From assembly GCF_030687835.1 (NCBI RefSeq), contig NZ_CP117449.1, positions 4,340,001-4,404,000 of the forward strand: a stretch of DNA of 64,000 nt, given 5' to 3'. Positions 54,563-63,492 of the stretch are shown in pieces. Origin of the DNA: Pseudomonas hefeiensis. GTDB lineage: Bacteria > Pseudomonadota > Gammaproteobacteria > Pseudomonadales > Pseudomonadaceae. The notes beneath the pieces were generated by a model. That model saw only the letters and a list, made by a program, of their open reading frames with translations, was not told the DNA's origin and did not search any database. The position numbers were made by a program, and so were the translations under genes. Every line of letters starts with the position of its first letter. Position 1 is the first letter of the stretch.

Positions 54563-55774
54563 ATGAATTCAAGCTTCTGGAAATCCGGCCACACCCCGAC
54601 ACTGTTCGCGGCCTTCCTCTATTTCGACCTGAGTTTCATGGTCTGGTACTTGCTCGGCCCACTGGCGGTGCAAATTGCCGCCGATCTGCAACTGACCACC
54701 CAGCAACGCGGCCTGATGGTGGCTACGCCGATCCTGGCCGGTGCCGTGTTGCGCCTGTTCATGGGCTTGCTGGCTGACCGCATTTCCCCGAAAACCGCCG
54801 GTATGGTCGGCCAGGTGATTGTGATCGGTGCACTGTTCTGTGCCTGGAAACTGGGCATCCACAGCTATGAACAAGCCTTGCTGCTGGGGCTGTTCCTGGG
54901 CGTGGCCGGCGCATCGTTCGCCGTGGCCCTGCCACTGGCCTCCCAATGGTATCCGCCACAGCACCAGGGCAAGGCCATGGGCATCGCCGGCGCAGGTAAC
55001 TCGGGCACCGTACTGGCAGCCTTGATCGCCCCGGTCATGGCGGTGGCATTTGGCTGGAGCAACGTGTTCGGTTTCGCGCTGATCCCGCTGATCGTGACCC
55101 TGATCCTCTTCGCCTGGCTGGCCAAGAACGCTCCCGAGCGACCAAAAGCCAAATCCATGGCCGACTACCTCAAGGCCCTGGGCGACCGGGACAGCTGGTG
55201 GTTCATGTTCTTCTACAGCGTGACCTTCGGCGGTTTCATCGGCCTGGCCAGTGCCCTGCCCGGCTACTTCAACGACCAGTACGGCCTGAGCCCGGTGACC
55301 GCCGGTTACTACACCGCCGCTTGCGTCTTCGGTGGCAGCCTGATGCGTCCATTGGGCGGCGCCCTGGCGGATCGTTTCGGTGGCATTCGCACCCTGTTGG
55401 GCATGTACACCGTCGCGGCCGTCTGCATCGCGGCAGTGGGCTTTAACCTGCCGAGCTCCTACGCGGCCCTGGCCCTGTTCGTCTGCACCATGCTCGGTTT
55501 GGGTGCGGGCAACGGCGCGGTATTCCAACTGGTGCCACAACGCTTCCGTCGCGAGATCGGCGTGATGACCGGGTTGATCGGCATGGCCGGCGGCATCGGC
55601 GGTTTCGCCCTGGCGGCAGGCATGGGCGCGATCAAGCAGAGCACCGGCAGCTATCAACTGGCGCTGTGGCTGTTCGCCAGCCTCGGCGTTCTGGCCTGGT
55701 TCGGCCTGTACGGCGTCAAGCGTCGCTGGAGGACCACCTGGGGTTCGGCTGCTGTCACCGCGGCTCGGGTATAA
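54563..55774 (+). CDS. nasA: Nitrate/nitrite transporter (NarK/NasA family MFS)
   Basis: 403 aa, 12 membrane segments. Nitrate signature regions IAGAGNSGTVLAALIAPV and LGLGAGNGAVFQLVPQRF, plus the substrate-binding Arg in VLRLFMGLLADRISP. Imports nitrate for assimilation. Start at 54563 (MNSSFWKSGHTPTLFAAF) after GAGGTG; the open frame upstream runs through the leader. Confidence 0.93.
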   Translation: MNSSFWKSGHTPTLFAAFLYFDLSFMVWYLLGPLAVQIAADLQLTTQQRGLMVATPILAGAVLRLFMGLLADRISPKTAGMVGQVIVIGALFCAWKLGIHSYEQALLLGLFLGVAGASFAVALPLASQWYPPQHQGKAMGIAGAGNSGTVLAALIAPVMAVAFGWSNVFGFALIPLIVTLILFAWLAKNAPERPKAKSMADYLKALGDRDSWWFMFFYSVTFGGFIGLASALPGYFNDQYGLSPVTAGYYTAACVFGGSLMRPLGGALADRFGGIRTLLGMYTVAAVCIAAVGFNLPSSYAALALFVCTMLGLGAGNGAVFQLVPQRFRREIGVMTGLIGMAGGIGGFALAAGMGAIKQSTGSYQLALWLFASLGVLAWFGLYGVKRRWRTTWGSAAVTAARV

Positions 55775-55783
55775 ATAGCACCC

Positions 55784-57454
55784 ATGAGCCTGCAACTGAG
55801 TTTTGCCGAAGCCAGTGCCATTGGCCCTCGGGAGGAAAACCAGGACGCCCTGCGCCTGGTGACCCCGGCGCCGGCCCTGGCTGCCAGCAAGGGGTACCTG
55901 TTCGCCATCGCCGACGGTGTGAGCCAATGCGCCGATGGTGGACTGGCCGCCCGTTCGACCTTGCAGGCCCTGGCCCTGGATTACTATTCCACGCCGCAAA
56001 CCTGGGGGGTGGCCCAAGCACTGGACCGGCTGTTGCTGGCTCAGAATCGCTGGCTACAGGCCAATGGTGGCGGGCAACCGTTGCTCACCACCGTCAGCGC
56101 CCTGGTCCTGCGGGGCCGGCGCTTCACCCTGGCCCACGTGGGCGATTGCCGGGTCTACCGCTGGCACGACAATCATCTGCAACGGGTCAGTGAGGATCAC
56201 GTCTGGGAACAACAGGGCATGCAGCACGTGCTCAAGCGTGCCCTGGGGCTGGATCAGCACCTGATCCTGGACTTCCTCGATGGTGAACTGCGCACCGAGG
56301 AGACCTTCGTACTGCTCAGCGATGGCGTCTGGGCGGTTCTGGGGGACACGGCCATCGCCGGTATCCTTCGCGACCAGCCGGATTTGGACATTGCGGCGCA
56401 AACCCTGGTCAACGCTGCGCACCTGGCCGGCAGCCAGGACAACGCCAGCGCCCTGCTGGTGCGGGTCGATGCGGTGGGCGAAGCAAGCATTGGCGATGCA
56501 CTGGCCCAACTGCAGCAATGGCCCCTTCCCCCGGCATTGAAACCGGGGCAAGCGTTCGAGGGCTGGGAGATCGAAGGCCTGCTCGGCCAGAGCCAGCAAT
56601 CGTTGCTCTACCGGGTACACGATGGCCAGGGCCAACCGTGGTTGCTGAAAACCTTGCCAGGGCATCTACGGGACGATACCCAGGCCGGGCAGTCGTTGCT
56701 GTCGGAAGAGTGGTTCCTCAAGCGGGTCGCAGGGCGGCAATTTCCGGAAGTCCACGGCGTTCCCCAACGTCAGCATTTGTACTACGTCATGCGGGAATAT
56801 TCGGGCAAAACCCTGGCCGAGCTGTTCAACCAGGGCGGCCCGCTGCCTCTGCCTCAGTGGCAGGACCTGGCACAGCGGCTGGTCCACGCGGTGGGTCTGT
56901 TGCATCGAAGGCAGATCTTTCACCGCGATATCAAGCCGGAGAACCTGCACCTGGGCGCTGATGGCGAACTGCGCTTGCTGGATTTCGGACTGGCGTATTG
57001 CCCGGGATTATCTGAAGACCAGGCCAACCTGCTGCCCGGCACACCCAGCTATATCGCCCCGGAAGCCTTCGGCGGCACTGCCCCCACGGCCCAACAGGAT
57101 TTGTATGCCGTCGGCGTGACTTTGTATTTCCTGCTGACCGGGCATTATCCCTACGGCGAAATCGAGGCGTTCCAGCGACCGCGCTTTGGCGTACCGGTCA
57201 GTGCTCAACGCTATCGACCGGATCTGGCCGAATGGCTCGGGCAAAGCCTGGAGCGTGCCGTGGCGGCAGATCCTGGGCAGCGCTTTGAAACCGCCGAGGA
57301 ATGGCTGTTACTGCTGGAACAGGGCGAACGCCGCAGTTTGAGCGTCAGGCCCCGGCCGTTGCTGGAGCGTGAGCCGCTGAAGGTCTGGCGCACGTTGGCG
57401 CTGGTGTCTTTGCTGGTGAATATTGTGCTGCTCTTTCTGGTGTTCCATAGCTGA
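55784..57454 (+). CDS. Bifunctional PP2C phosphatase / Ser-Thr kinase, membrane-anchored
   Basis: 556 aa fusion. N-terminal PP2C-type phosphatase (~1-235): REENQDALRLV, FAIADGVSQCADGG, HVGDCRVYRW, LLSDGVWAVL, SQDNASALLV, keeping the metal-binding aspartates. C-terminal kinase (~265-515): Lys in WLLKTLPG, catalytic HRDIKPENLHL at ~380, DFGLAYCPG in place of DFG, GTPSYIAPEAFGG. A last transmembrane segment (LALVSLLVNIVLLFLVFH) anchors it. It starts 9 bases after nasA, so it belongs to the nitrate operon. Such genes occur at this site in other Pseudomonas; target unknown. Confidence 0.92.
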   Translation: MSLQLSFAEASAIGPREENQDALRLVTPAPALAASKGYLFAIADGVSQCADGGLAARSTLQALALDYYSTPQTWGVAQALDRLLLAQNRWLQANGGGQPLLTTVSALVLRGRRFTLAHVGDCRVYRWHDNHLQRVSEDHVWEQQGMQHVLKRALGLDQHLILDFLDGELRTEETFVLLSDGVWAVLGDTAIAGILRDQPDLDIAAQTLVNAAHLAGSQDNASALLVRVDAVGEASIGDALAQLQQWPLPPALKPGQAFEGWEIEGLLGQSQQSLLYRVHDGQGQPWLLKTLPGHLRDDTQAGQSLLSEEWFLKRVAGRQFPEVHGVPQRQHLYYVMREYSGKTLAELFNQGGPLPLPQWQDLAQRLVHAVGLLHRRQIFHRDIKPENLHLGADGELRLLDFGLAYCPGLSEDQANLLPGTPSYIAPEAFGGTAPTAQQDLYAVGVTLYFLLTGHYPYGEIEAFQRPRFGVPVSAQRYRPDLAEWLGQSLERAVAADPGQRFETAEEWLLLLEQGERRSLSVRPRPLLEREPLKVWRTLALVSLLVNIVLLFLVFHS

Positions 57455-57468
57455 GATCCAGTAGCGCC

Positions 57469-57650
57469 TATCGCGAGCAAGCTTTGCTCCCACAGGGGAT
57501 CTGATCCCACTGGATATCTGCTCCCACTGGAGATCTGATCCCACAGGAGGTCTGCTCCCACTGGAGATCTGCTCCCACTGGGGATCTGATCCCACTGGAT
57601 ATCTGCTCCCACTGGAGATCTGCTGTGGGAGCAAAGCTTGCTCGCGATGG
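57469..57650. repeat. REP doublet containing a 17-bp tandem array
   Basis: Between an outer REP (ATCGCGAGCAAGCTTTGCTC, 57470) and its inverted partner (GAGCAAAGCTTGCTCGCGAT, 57629-57648) lie eight 17-bp units from 57484 to 57619. Two variants, CTGATCCCACTGGATAT and CTGCTCCCACTGGAGAT, mostly alternate. Each unit contains the TCCCAC end of the REP. Confidence 0.85.
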
Positions 57651-57785
57651 CGGCCGGACTGTCCATACAAACTTTCCGGCCGAGCGCTCCATTAGCGGGC
57701 AACACGCGTTGATTCGGTGCAATAAATCCCTCCCCCATGCGTGTAACCCGTCGTTTCCCGAGTAAATCCGCGCACTCAAGCCAGT

Positions 57786-57801
57786 TGGCACAACCACTGC
57801 A
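57786..57801 (+). promoter_or_regulatory. Sigma-54 promoter of nirB
   Basis: TGGCACAACCACTGCA, GG at 57787-57788 and GC at 57799-57800 (GG-N10-GC). Predicted start ~57812. A GGTGCA half site (57715) of the type bound by NtrC lies ~70 bases upstream. Confidence 0.8.
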
Positions 57802-57811
57802 TAACCTCTCT

Positions 57812-57917
57812 CACCATACATAAAGCAACGCCTCCAACGATGAAGGCGGTGCTTCCCGAGAGAACGGGACCAGGACAAAGGCGTCCTCGCTAGCTTGCTA
57901 GCGGGACGCCTTTTTTT
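57812..57917 (+). promoter_or_regulatory. NasT (ANTAR) antitermination leader of nirB
   Basis: P1: CGCCT(c)C-AACGAT-G(a)AGGCG (57829-57848), loop A1 and G4, one mismatch. P2: TCCCG-AGAGAA-CGGGA (57854-57869), loop A1 and G4. Terminator GGCGTCCtCGCTAGC-TT-GCTAGCGGGACGCC (57880-57910) and seven T. P1-P2 spacing is 5 bases. The AACGAT loop is shared with P1 of the nasS leader. Confidence 0.82.
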
Positions 57918-57997
57918 GTTTTCGTAAAAATTGTCGAGCCAGTCCGATCGCCGTGATGAAACGTGACGAAACCGGTCTGGGCTTGCGGAGAACCCTG

Positions 57998-60451
57998 ATG
58001 AAAAAACTCAAACTGGTGATGATCGGCAACGGCATGGCCGGGGTTCGTACCCTCGAAGAGCTGCTCAAGCTGAGCAACGAGTTGTATGACATCACGGTGT
58101 TCGGCGCCGAGCCCCACACCAACTACAACCGCATCCTGCTCTCGCCCGTGCTCGCCGGCGAGCAGACGTTTGAAGAGATCGTGCTCAACGATCTGAGCTG
58201 GTACCTGGACAACAACATCAAGCTGCTGCTCAACCGCAAAGTGGTGGAGATCGACCGGATCAAGCGCCGGGTCATCGCCGAGGACGGCAGCGAAGCCGAA
58301 TACGACCGCCTGCTGATCGCCACTGGCTCCACGCCGTTCATCCTGCCGATCCCCGGCAACACCCTGGAGGGCGTCATCGGCTACCGCGACATCGCCGACA
58401 CCCAGGCGATGATCAACACTGCCAAGACCCACAAACACGCGGTGGTGATCGGCGGCGGGCTGCTCGGCCTGGAAGCCGCCAACGGCTTGAAACTGCGGGG
58501 CATGGACGTGACCGTGGTGCACCTGGGTGAGTGGCTGCTGGAACGGCAGTTGGACAAGACCAGCGGTCAGTTGCTGCAAACCGCCCTGGAAAACCGTGGC
58601 CTGAAATTCCGCCTTAGCGAACAGACCCAGGCCCTGCACGACGCCGGCAATGGTCGGGTCGGCTCGGTGCAATTCAAGAACGGTGACATCATCCCGGCCG
58701 ATCTGGTGGTGATGGCTGCCGGTATCCGCCCCAATACCGAACTGGCGGAAAAGTCCGGCATCCCTTGCAACCGCGGGATTCTGGTCAACGACACGATGCA
58801 AACCTACGACCCGCGCATCTACGCCATCGGTGAGTGCGCCAGCCACCGGGGGACCGCCTACGGCCTGGTGGCACCGCTGTTCGAGCAAGCCAAGGTCTGC
58901 GCCAATCACCTCGCGCAACTGGGCTTCGCCACCTACAAGGGTTCAGTGACCTCGACCAAACTCAAAGTCACCGGCATCGATCTGTTCTCCGCCGGGGACT
59001 TCATGGGCGGCGAAGGCACCGAGACCATCACCCTCTCCGACCCGATTGGTGGCGTCTACAAAAAACTGGTGATCAAGGATGACGTGCTGGTCGGCGCCTG
59101 TCTGTACGGCGATACGGCAGATGGTGGCTGGTATTTCCGTCAGATCCGTGAGAACCACGCCATCAGCGAGATCCGCGATCACCTGATGTTTGGCGAAAAC
59201 GCTCTCGGCGATGTAGGACACCAGGGCCAGGACAAAGCCATGAACATGGCCGACACCGCCGAAGTCTGCGGCTGCAACGGCGTGTGCAAGGGCACCATCG
59301 TCAAGGCGATCCAGGAGCACGGGCTGTTCAGCGTCGATGACGTGAAAAAACACACCAAGGCCGCCAGTTCCTGCGGCTCCTGCGCCGGGTTGGTAGAGCA
59401 GATCCTGATCAACACTGTGGGCGGTGCGGCGGACGTCAAACCGAAAAGCGAAAAAGCCATCTGTGGTTGCAGCGACCTCAACCACGGACAGATTCGCCAG
59501 GCGATCCGCGACCAGCATCTGCTGACCATCGCCGCAACCATGAGTTACTTGAACTGGCGCTCCCCGAACGGCTGCGCCACCTGCCGCCCGGCGCTCAACT
59601 ATTACCTGATTTCCACCTGGCCCGGCGAAGCACACGACGACCCGCAGTCGCGCCTGATCAACGAGCGTGCCCACGCCAACATCCAAAAAGACGGCACTTA
59701 CTCCGTCGTCCCACGGATGTGGGGTGGCGTGACCAATCCGTCGGAGCTGCGGCGCATTGCCGACGTGGCCGACAAGTACAACGTGCCGATGGTCAAGGTC
59801 ACCGGCGGTCAGCGTATCGACCTGCTGGGTATTAAAAAGCAGGACCTGCCCGGAGTCTGGAAAGACCTGGACATGCCGTCCGGCCACGCTTATGGCAAAT
59901 CCATCCGTACCGTAAAAACCTGCGTGGGCAGCGAGTTCTGCCGCTTCGGCACGCAGAACTCCACGCAGCTGGGGATCGAGCTGGAGCATGACCTCTTCAA
60001 CATGTGGTCGCCCCACAAGGTGAAGCTGGCCGTTTCCGGTTGCCCACGCAACTGCTCGGAAGCGGGCATCAAGGACGTCGGTATTATCGGCGTCGATTCC
60101 GGTTGGGAGATGTACATCGGCGGCAACGGCGGGATCAAGACTGAGGTCGCCGAGTTCTTCGTCAAACTCAAGACCGCTGAAGAAGTGCGCGAATACAACG
60201 GCGCATTCCTGCAGTTGTATCGCGAAGAAGCCTTTTACCTCGAGCGCACCGTGCACTACATGCAACGGGTCGGCATGGAGCACATCAAGAAAGCGGTACT
60301 TGAAGATCCGCAACGACGCAAAGCCTTGCATGAACGCCTGAAGTTCTCCCTGTCGCTGGAACAGGACCCATGGAAAGAACGCCTGGAACAACCCCGGTTG
60401 AAAAAAGAGTTTGAAGTCATCCCCGTGAAAAACCTGGAGGTGCCGGCATGA
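57998..60451 (+). CDS. nirB: Assimilatory nitrite reductase, large subunit
   Basis: 817 aa. FAD/NAD(P)H-dependent domain (VMIGNGMAGVRTLEELL, VIGGGLLGLEAANGL), 2Fe-2S BFD-type region (CGCNGVCKG, CGSCAGLVEQ at ~424-470), and C-terminal siroheme/4Fe-4S domain with TCVGSEFCRFGTQNS at ~641 and CPRNCSEAG at ~681. Reduces nitrite to ammonium with NirD. Start MKKLKLVMIGNG at 57998 after GGAGAA; an ATG at 57953 is less likely. Confidence 0.95.
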   Translation: MKKLKLVMIGNGMAGVRTLEELLKLSNELYDITVFGAEPHTNYNRILLSPVLAGEQTFEEIVLNDLSWYLDNNIKLLLNRKVVEIDRIKRRVIAEDGSEAEYDRLLIATGSTPFILPIPGNTLEGVIGYRDIADTQAMINTAKTHKHAVVIGGGLLGLEAANGLKLRGMDVTVVHLGEWLLERQLDKTSGQLLQTALENRGLKFRLSEQTQALHDAGNGRVGSVQFKNGDIIPADLVVMAAGIRPNTELAEKSGIPCNRGILVNDTMQTYDPRIYAIGECASHRGTAYGLVAPLFEQAKVCANHLAQLGFATYKGSVTSTKLKVTGIDLFSAGDFMGGEGTETITLSDPIGGVYKKLVIKDDVLVGACLYGDTADGGWYFRQIRENHAISEIRDHLMFGENALGDVGHQGQDKAMNMADTAEVCGCNGVCKGTIVKAIQEHGLFSVDDVKKHTKAASSCGSCAGLVEQILINTVGGAADVKPKSEKAICGCSDLNHGQIRQAIRDQHLLTIAATMSYLNWRSPNGCATCRPALNYYLISTWPGEAHDDPQSRLINERAHANIQKDGTYSVVPRMWGGVTNPSELRRIADVADKYNVPMVKVTGGQRIDLLGIKKQDLPGVWKDLDMPSGHAYGKSIRTVKTCVGSEFCRFGTQNSTQLGIELEHDLFNMWSPHKVKLAVSGCPRNCSEAGIKDVGIIGVDSGWEMYIGGNGGIKTEVAEFFVKLKTAEEVREYNGAFLQLYREEAFYLERTVHYMQRVGMEHIKKAVLEDPQRRKALHERLKFSLSLEQDPWKERLEQPRLKKEFEVIPVKNLEVPA

Positions 60452-60765
60452 ACTGGCTGGATATCTGCGCGCTGGAAGAGATCAACGCCCTGGGCTCGCG
60501 CATCATCAACGGACCAAAAGGCGACATCGCGATTTTTCGTACCAGTGACGATGAGGTTTTCGCACTCGATGACCGCTGCCCGCACAAGGGTGGTCCGCTG
60601 TCCCAGGGGTTGATCTATGGCAAGCGCGTGGCCTGCCCGCTGCACAACTGGCAGATCGACCTGGAAACCGGCCAGGCCCAGGCCCCGGATGTGGGCTGCG
60701 CGCATCATCATTCGGCGCGGGTCGAAAACGGCCGGGTGATGCTGGCATTGCGGGAAGCAAGCTGA
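60448..60765 (+). CDS. nirD: Nitrite reductase small subunit
   Basis: 105 aa Rieske-like protein. DRCPHKGGPLSQGLIYGKRV and CPLHNWQIDLETGQ give the CxH...CxxH cluster ligands, so unlike some NirD it should bind a 2Fe-2S cluster. Overlaps nirB by four bases (ATGA). Confidence 0.93.
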   Translation: MNWLDICALEEINALGSRIINGPKGDIAIFRTSDDEVFALDDRCPHKGGPLSQGLIYGKRVACPLHNWQIDLETGQAQAPDVGCAHHHSARVENGRVMLALREAS

Positions 60766-63482
60766 TGAGCCGTCAGACCACTGCCTCGACCTGCTGTTAT
60801 TGCGGGGTCGGTTGCGGCGTGCTGATCGAACATGACGACGAGCGCATCCTCGGCGTCAGTGGCGATCCTGCCCATCCGGCCAACTTCGGCAAACTGTGCA
60901 GCAAGGGTTCGACCCTGCACCTGACCGGCGACCTCGCCGCGCGCGCCTTGTATCCCGAACTGCGCCTGGGCAAGGGCTTGTCCCGTGCCCGCAGCGACTG
61001 GGACAGCGCGCTGGATCACGCGGCCAGCATCTTCGCCGATACCATCGCCGAACATGGCCCCGACAGCGTGGCGTTCTACATCTCCGGGCAACTGCTGACC
61101 GAGGACTATTACGCCTTCAACAAACTCGCCCGGGCCCTGGTGGGCACCAACAATATCGACAGCAATTCCCGGCTGTGCATGTCCTCGGCGGTGGTGGGCT
61201 ACAAGCGAAGCCTTGGCGCCGATGCGCCTCCCTGCAGCTATGAAGACCTGGAGCTGAGCGACTGCGTGATGATTGTCGGCAGTAACATGGCCTACGCCCA
61301 TCCGATCCTGTTCCGTCGCCTGGAGGAAGCCAAGTCCCGCCGGCCGCAGATGAAAATCATCGTTATCGATCCACGGCGTACCGACACCTGCGACCTTGCC
61401 GACTTGCACCTGGCGATCCTGCCGGGCACCGATGTCGCCTTGTTCCATGGGATTTTGCACCTGTTGTTGTGGGAAGACTGGGTCGACCGCGATTTCATCA
61501 AGGCTCACACCGAAGGCTTGGCGGACCTGAAGAACCTGGTGCGCGACTACACGCCGGCGATGGTCGCCCAGATCTGCGGCATCAGCGTCGAGCAACTGCA
61601 CCAGTGCGCCGAATGGGTCGGCACTTCGCCCAGCTTCCTGTCGTTGTGGTGCATGGGCTTGAATCAGTCCACCGCCGGCAGTGCGAAGAACAGCGCGTTG
61701 ATCAACCTGCACCTGGCCACCGGGCAAATCGGCCGGCCGGGCGCCGGGCCCTTCTCGCTGACCGGTCAGCCCAATGCCATGGGCGGTCGGGAAACCGGTA
61801 GCCTGTCGAACCTGCTGCCGGGCCATCGCGACGCCGCCAATGCTGAGCATCGCGCCGAAGTCGCCCGCTACTGGGGCGTTGAACAATTGCCCGCGACCAC
61901 GGGTTTGAGCGCCATCGAACTGTTCGAACAGGTTCGCAGCGGCAAGATCAAGGCATTGTGGATTGCCTGCACCAACCCCGCACAGTCAATGCCAGACCAG
62001 ACAGCGGTACGGGACGCCCTGCAAGCCTGTCCATTCGTGGTGCTGCAAGAGGCCTTCCGGACCACCGAAACCGCCGCGTTTGCCGATCTGCTGCTGCCAG
62101 CGGCCAGTTGGGGCGAGAAAGAAGGTTCAGTGACCAACTCCGAACGGCGTATTTCCCACGTCCGCCGGGCGATTGCCGCACCGGGTGAGGCACGGCCGGA
62201 CTGGGCGATTACCGTGGATTTCGCCCAACGCCTGGAGAAACGCCTGCGCCCGGGCAGGCCCAGTCTGTTCGCCTTTGAAACCTCAGCCCAGTTGTTCGAT
62301 GAATACAAGCAACTGACCCGTGGCCGCGACCTGGACTTGTCCGGTATCAGCCACGCCCTGATCGATCAACTCGGTCCTCAGCAATGGCCCTTCCCGGAAG
62401 GCGCCAGCAGCGGAACGCCGCGCCTGTATCTGGACGGGATTTTTCCTACCGACAATGGCCGCGCGCGGTTCGTCGCAGAGCCGTATCGCGCCGCCAAAGA
62501 GCTGCGCGATGCCCGCTACCCGCTGACCCTCAACACCGGTCGACTGCGGGACCAATGGCATGGCATGAGCCGTACCGGCACCGCAGCGCAATTATTCGGC
62601 CATGTGAACGAGGCCGTGCTCAGCCTGCACCCCGACGAACTGCATCGCCATCGCCTGCAAGCCGGTGACCTGGTCAGCCTCAAGAGCCGTCGTGGCACCA
62701 TCATCGTGGCGGTGGACAGTGACGACAGCGTGCGCCCCGGCCAGGCGTTCCTGCCCATGCACTGGGGCGACCGCTTTCTCAAGGGTGGGGTCAATACCCT
62801 GACTCAACCGGCCTTCGACCCCTTGTCAAAACAGCCGGAGCTCAAACACAGCGGCGTGCGCCTGGAGCCGGTGAATCTGCCCTGGCAGCTTTTCGCCCTG
62901 GTCGAAGGCAATGTTCAACAGCATCTGGAGACTTTGCGCCCACTGTGTGAGGCGTTTTCCTACGTCAGCCTGAGCCTGACCGGGCGCGAACGTCCCGCGT
63001 TGCTGATTCGCGCAGCCAGCGCCGTCGCCCCCGAGCCACAGTTGCTACAAGCGATCGACGAGCAATTGGGGCTCATCGAAGGACCCGTGCTGGCCTATGA
63101 CGATCCGCGTCGCTCCATCGGTAAACGGGTGCGGATCGAAAACGGCCGCATCACCGCGATTCGCCTGGCCGGTGAAACCCTCGCCCGGCACTGGCTGCAA
63201 AACCTCTGGCTCGAAGGCCGTGCCGATGAGCAGTTGCGGCGCTGGCTGCTGGCACCTTTAAGCGCTCCACCAGGCAATGTCGGCGCCTCGGTCGGCGGGA
63301 GCAAAACGCTGTGCAACTGCATGAACGTCAGCCAGCGTGCGATCTGCGCGGGCATTGAACGTGGCCTGGATTTGCAGGGGCTGAAACAGGAACTGGGCTG
63401 CGGCACGCAATGCGGCTCCTGTGTACCGGAAATCAAACGCCTACTGGTTGCCACCGCGCAACCGGTGGCCGCTGTCTCGTGA
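60765..63482 (+). CDS. nasC: Assimilatory nitrate reductase catalytic subunit
   Basis: 905 aa molybdopterin oxidoreductase. 4Fe-4S ligands CCYCGVGCGV...KLCSKGSTLH at the N-terminus, MGD-binding segments (SNSRLCMSSAVVGYKRSLGA, NPAQSMPDQTAVRDALQ-type), and a C-terminal 2Fe-2S BFD domain (CNCMNVSQRAICAGI...CGTQCGSC from ~849). Reduces nitrate to nitrite in the cytoplasm. Start overlaps the nirD stop (TGATG). Confidence 0.94.
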   Translation: MSRQTTASTCCYCGVGCGVLIEHDDERILGVSGDPAHPANFGKLCSKGSTLHLTGDLAARALYPELRLGKGLSRARSDWDSALDHAASIFADTIAEHGPDSVAFYISGQLLTEDYYAFNKLARALVGTNNIDSNSRLCMSSAVVGYKRSLGADAPPCSYEDLELSDCVMIVGSNMAYAHPILFRRLEEAKSRRPQMKIIVIDPRRTDTCDLADLHLAILPGTDVALFHGILHLLLWEDWVDRDFIKAHTEGLADLKNLVRDYTPAMVAQICGISVEQLHQCAEWVGTSPSFLSLWCMGLNQSTAGSAKNSALINLHLATGQIGRPGAGPFSLTGQPNAMGGRETGSLSNLLPGHRDAANAEHRAEVARYWGVEQLPATTGLSAIELFEQVRSGKIKALWIACTNPAQSMPDQTAVRDALQACPFVVLQEAFRTTETAAFADLLLPAASWGEKEGSVTNSERRISHVRRAIAAPGEARPDWAITVDFAQRLEKRLRPGRPSLFAFETSAQLFDEYKQLTRGRDLDLSGISHALIDQLGPQQWPFPEGASSGTPRLYLDGIFPTDNGRARFVAEPYRAAKELRDARYPLTLNTGRLRDQWHGMSRTGTAAQLFGHVNEAVLSLHPDELHRHRLQAGDLVSLKSRRGTIIVAVDSDDSVRPGQAFLPMHWGDRFLKGGVNTLTQPAFDPLSKQPELKHSGVRLEPVNLPWQLFALVEGNVQQHLETLRPLCEAFSYVSLSLTGRERPALLIRAASAVAPEPQLLQAIDEQLGLIEGPVLAYDDPRRSIGKRVRIENGRITAIRLAGETLARHWLQNLWLEGRADEQLRRWLLAPLSAPPGNVGASVGGSKTLCNCMNVSQRAICAGIERGLDLQGLKQELGCGTQCGSCVPEIKRLLVATAQPVAAVS

Positions 63483-63492
63483 AGAAAACACT

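Noticed and set aside
57484..57619. CRISPR-like regular array
   Set aside because: Units are directly adjacent with no spacers, 17 bp long and REP-derived; no cas genes nearby.
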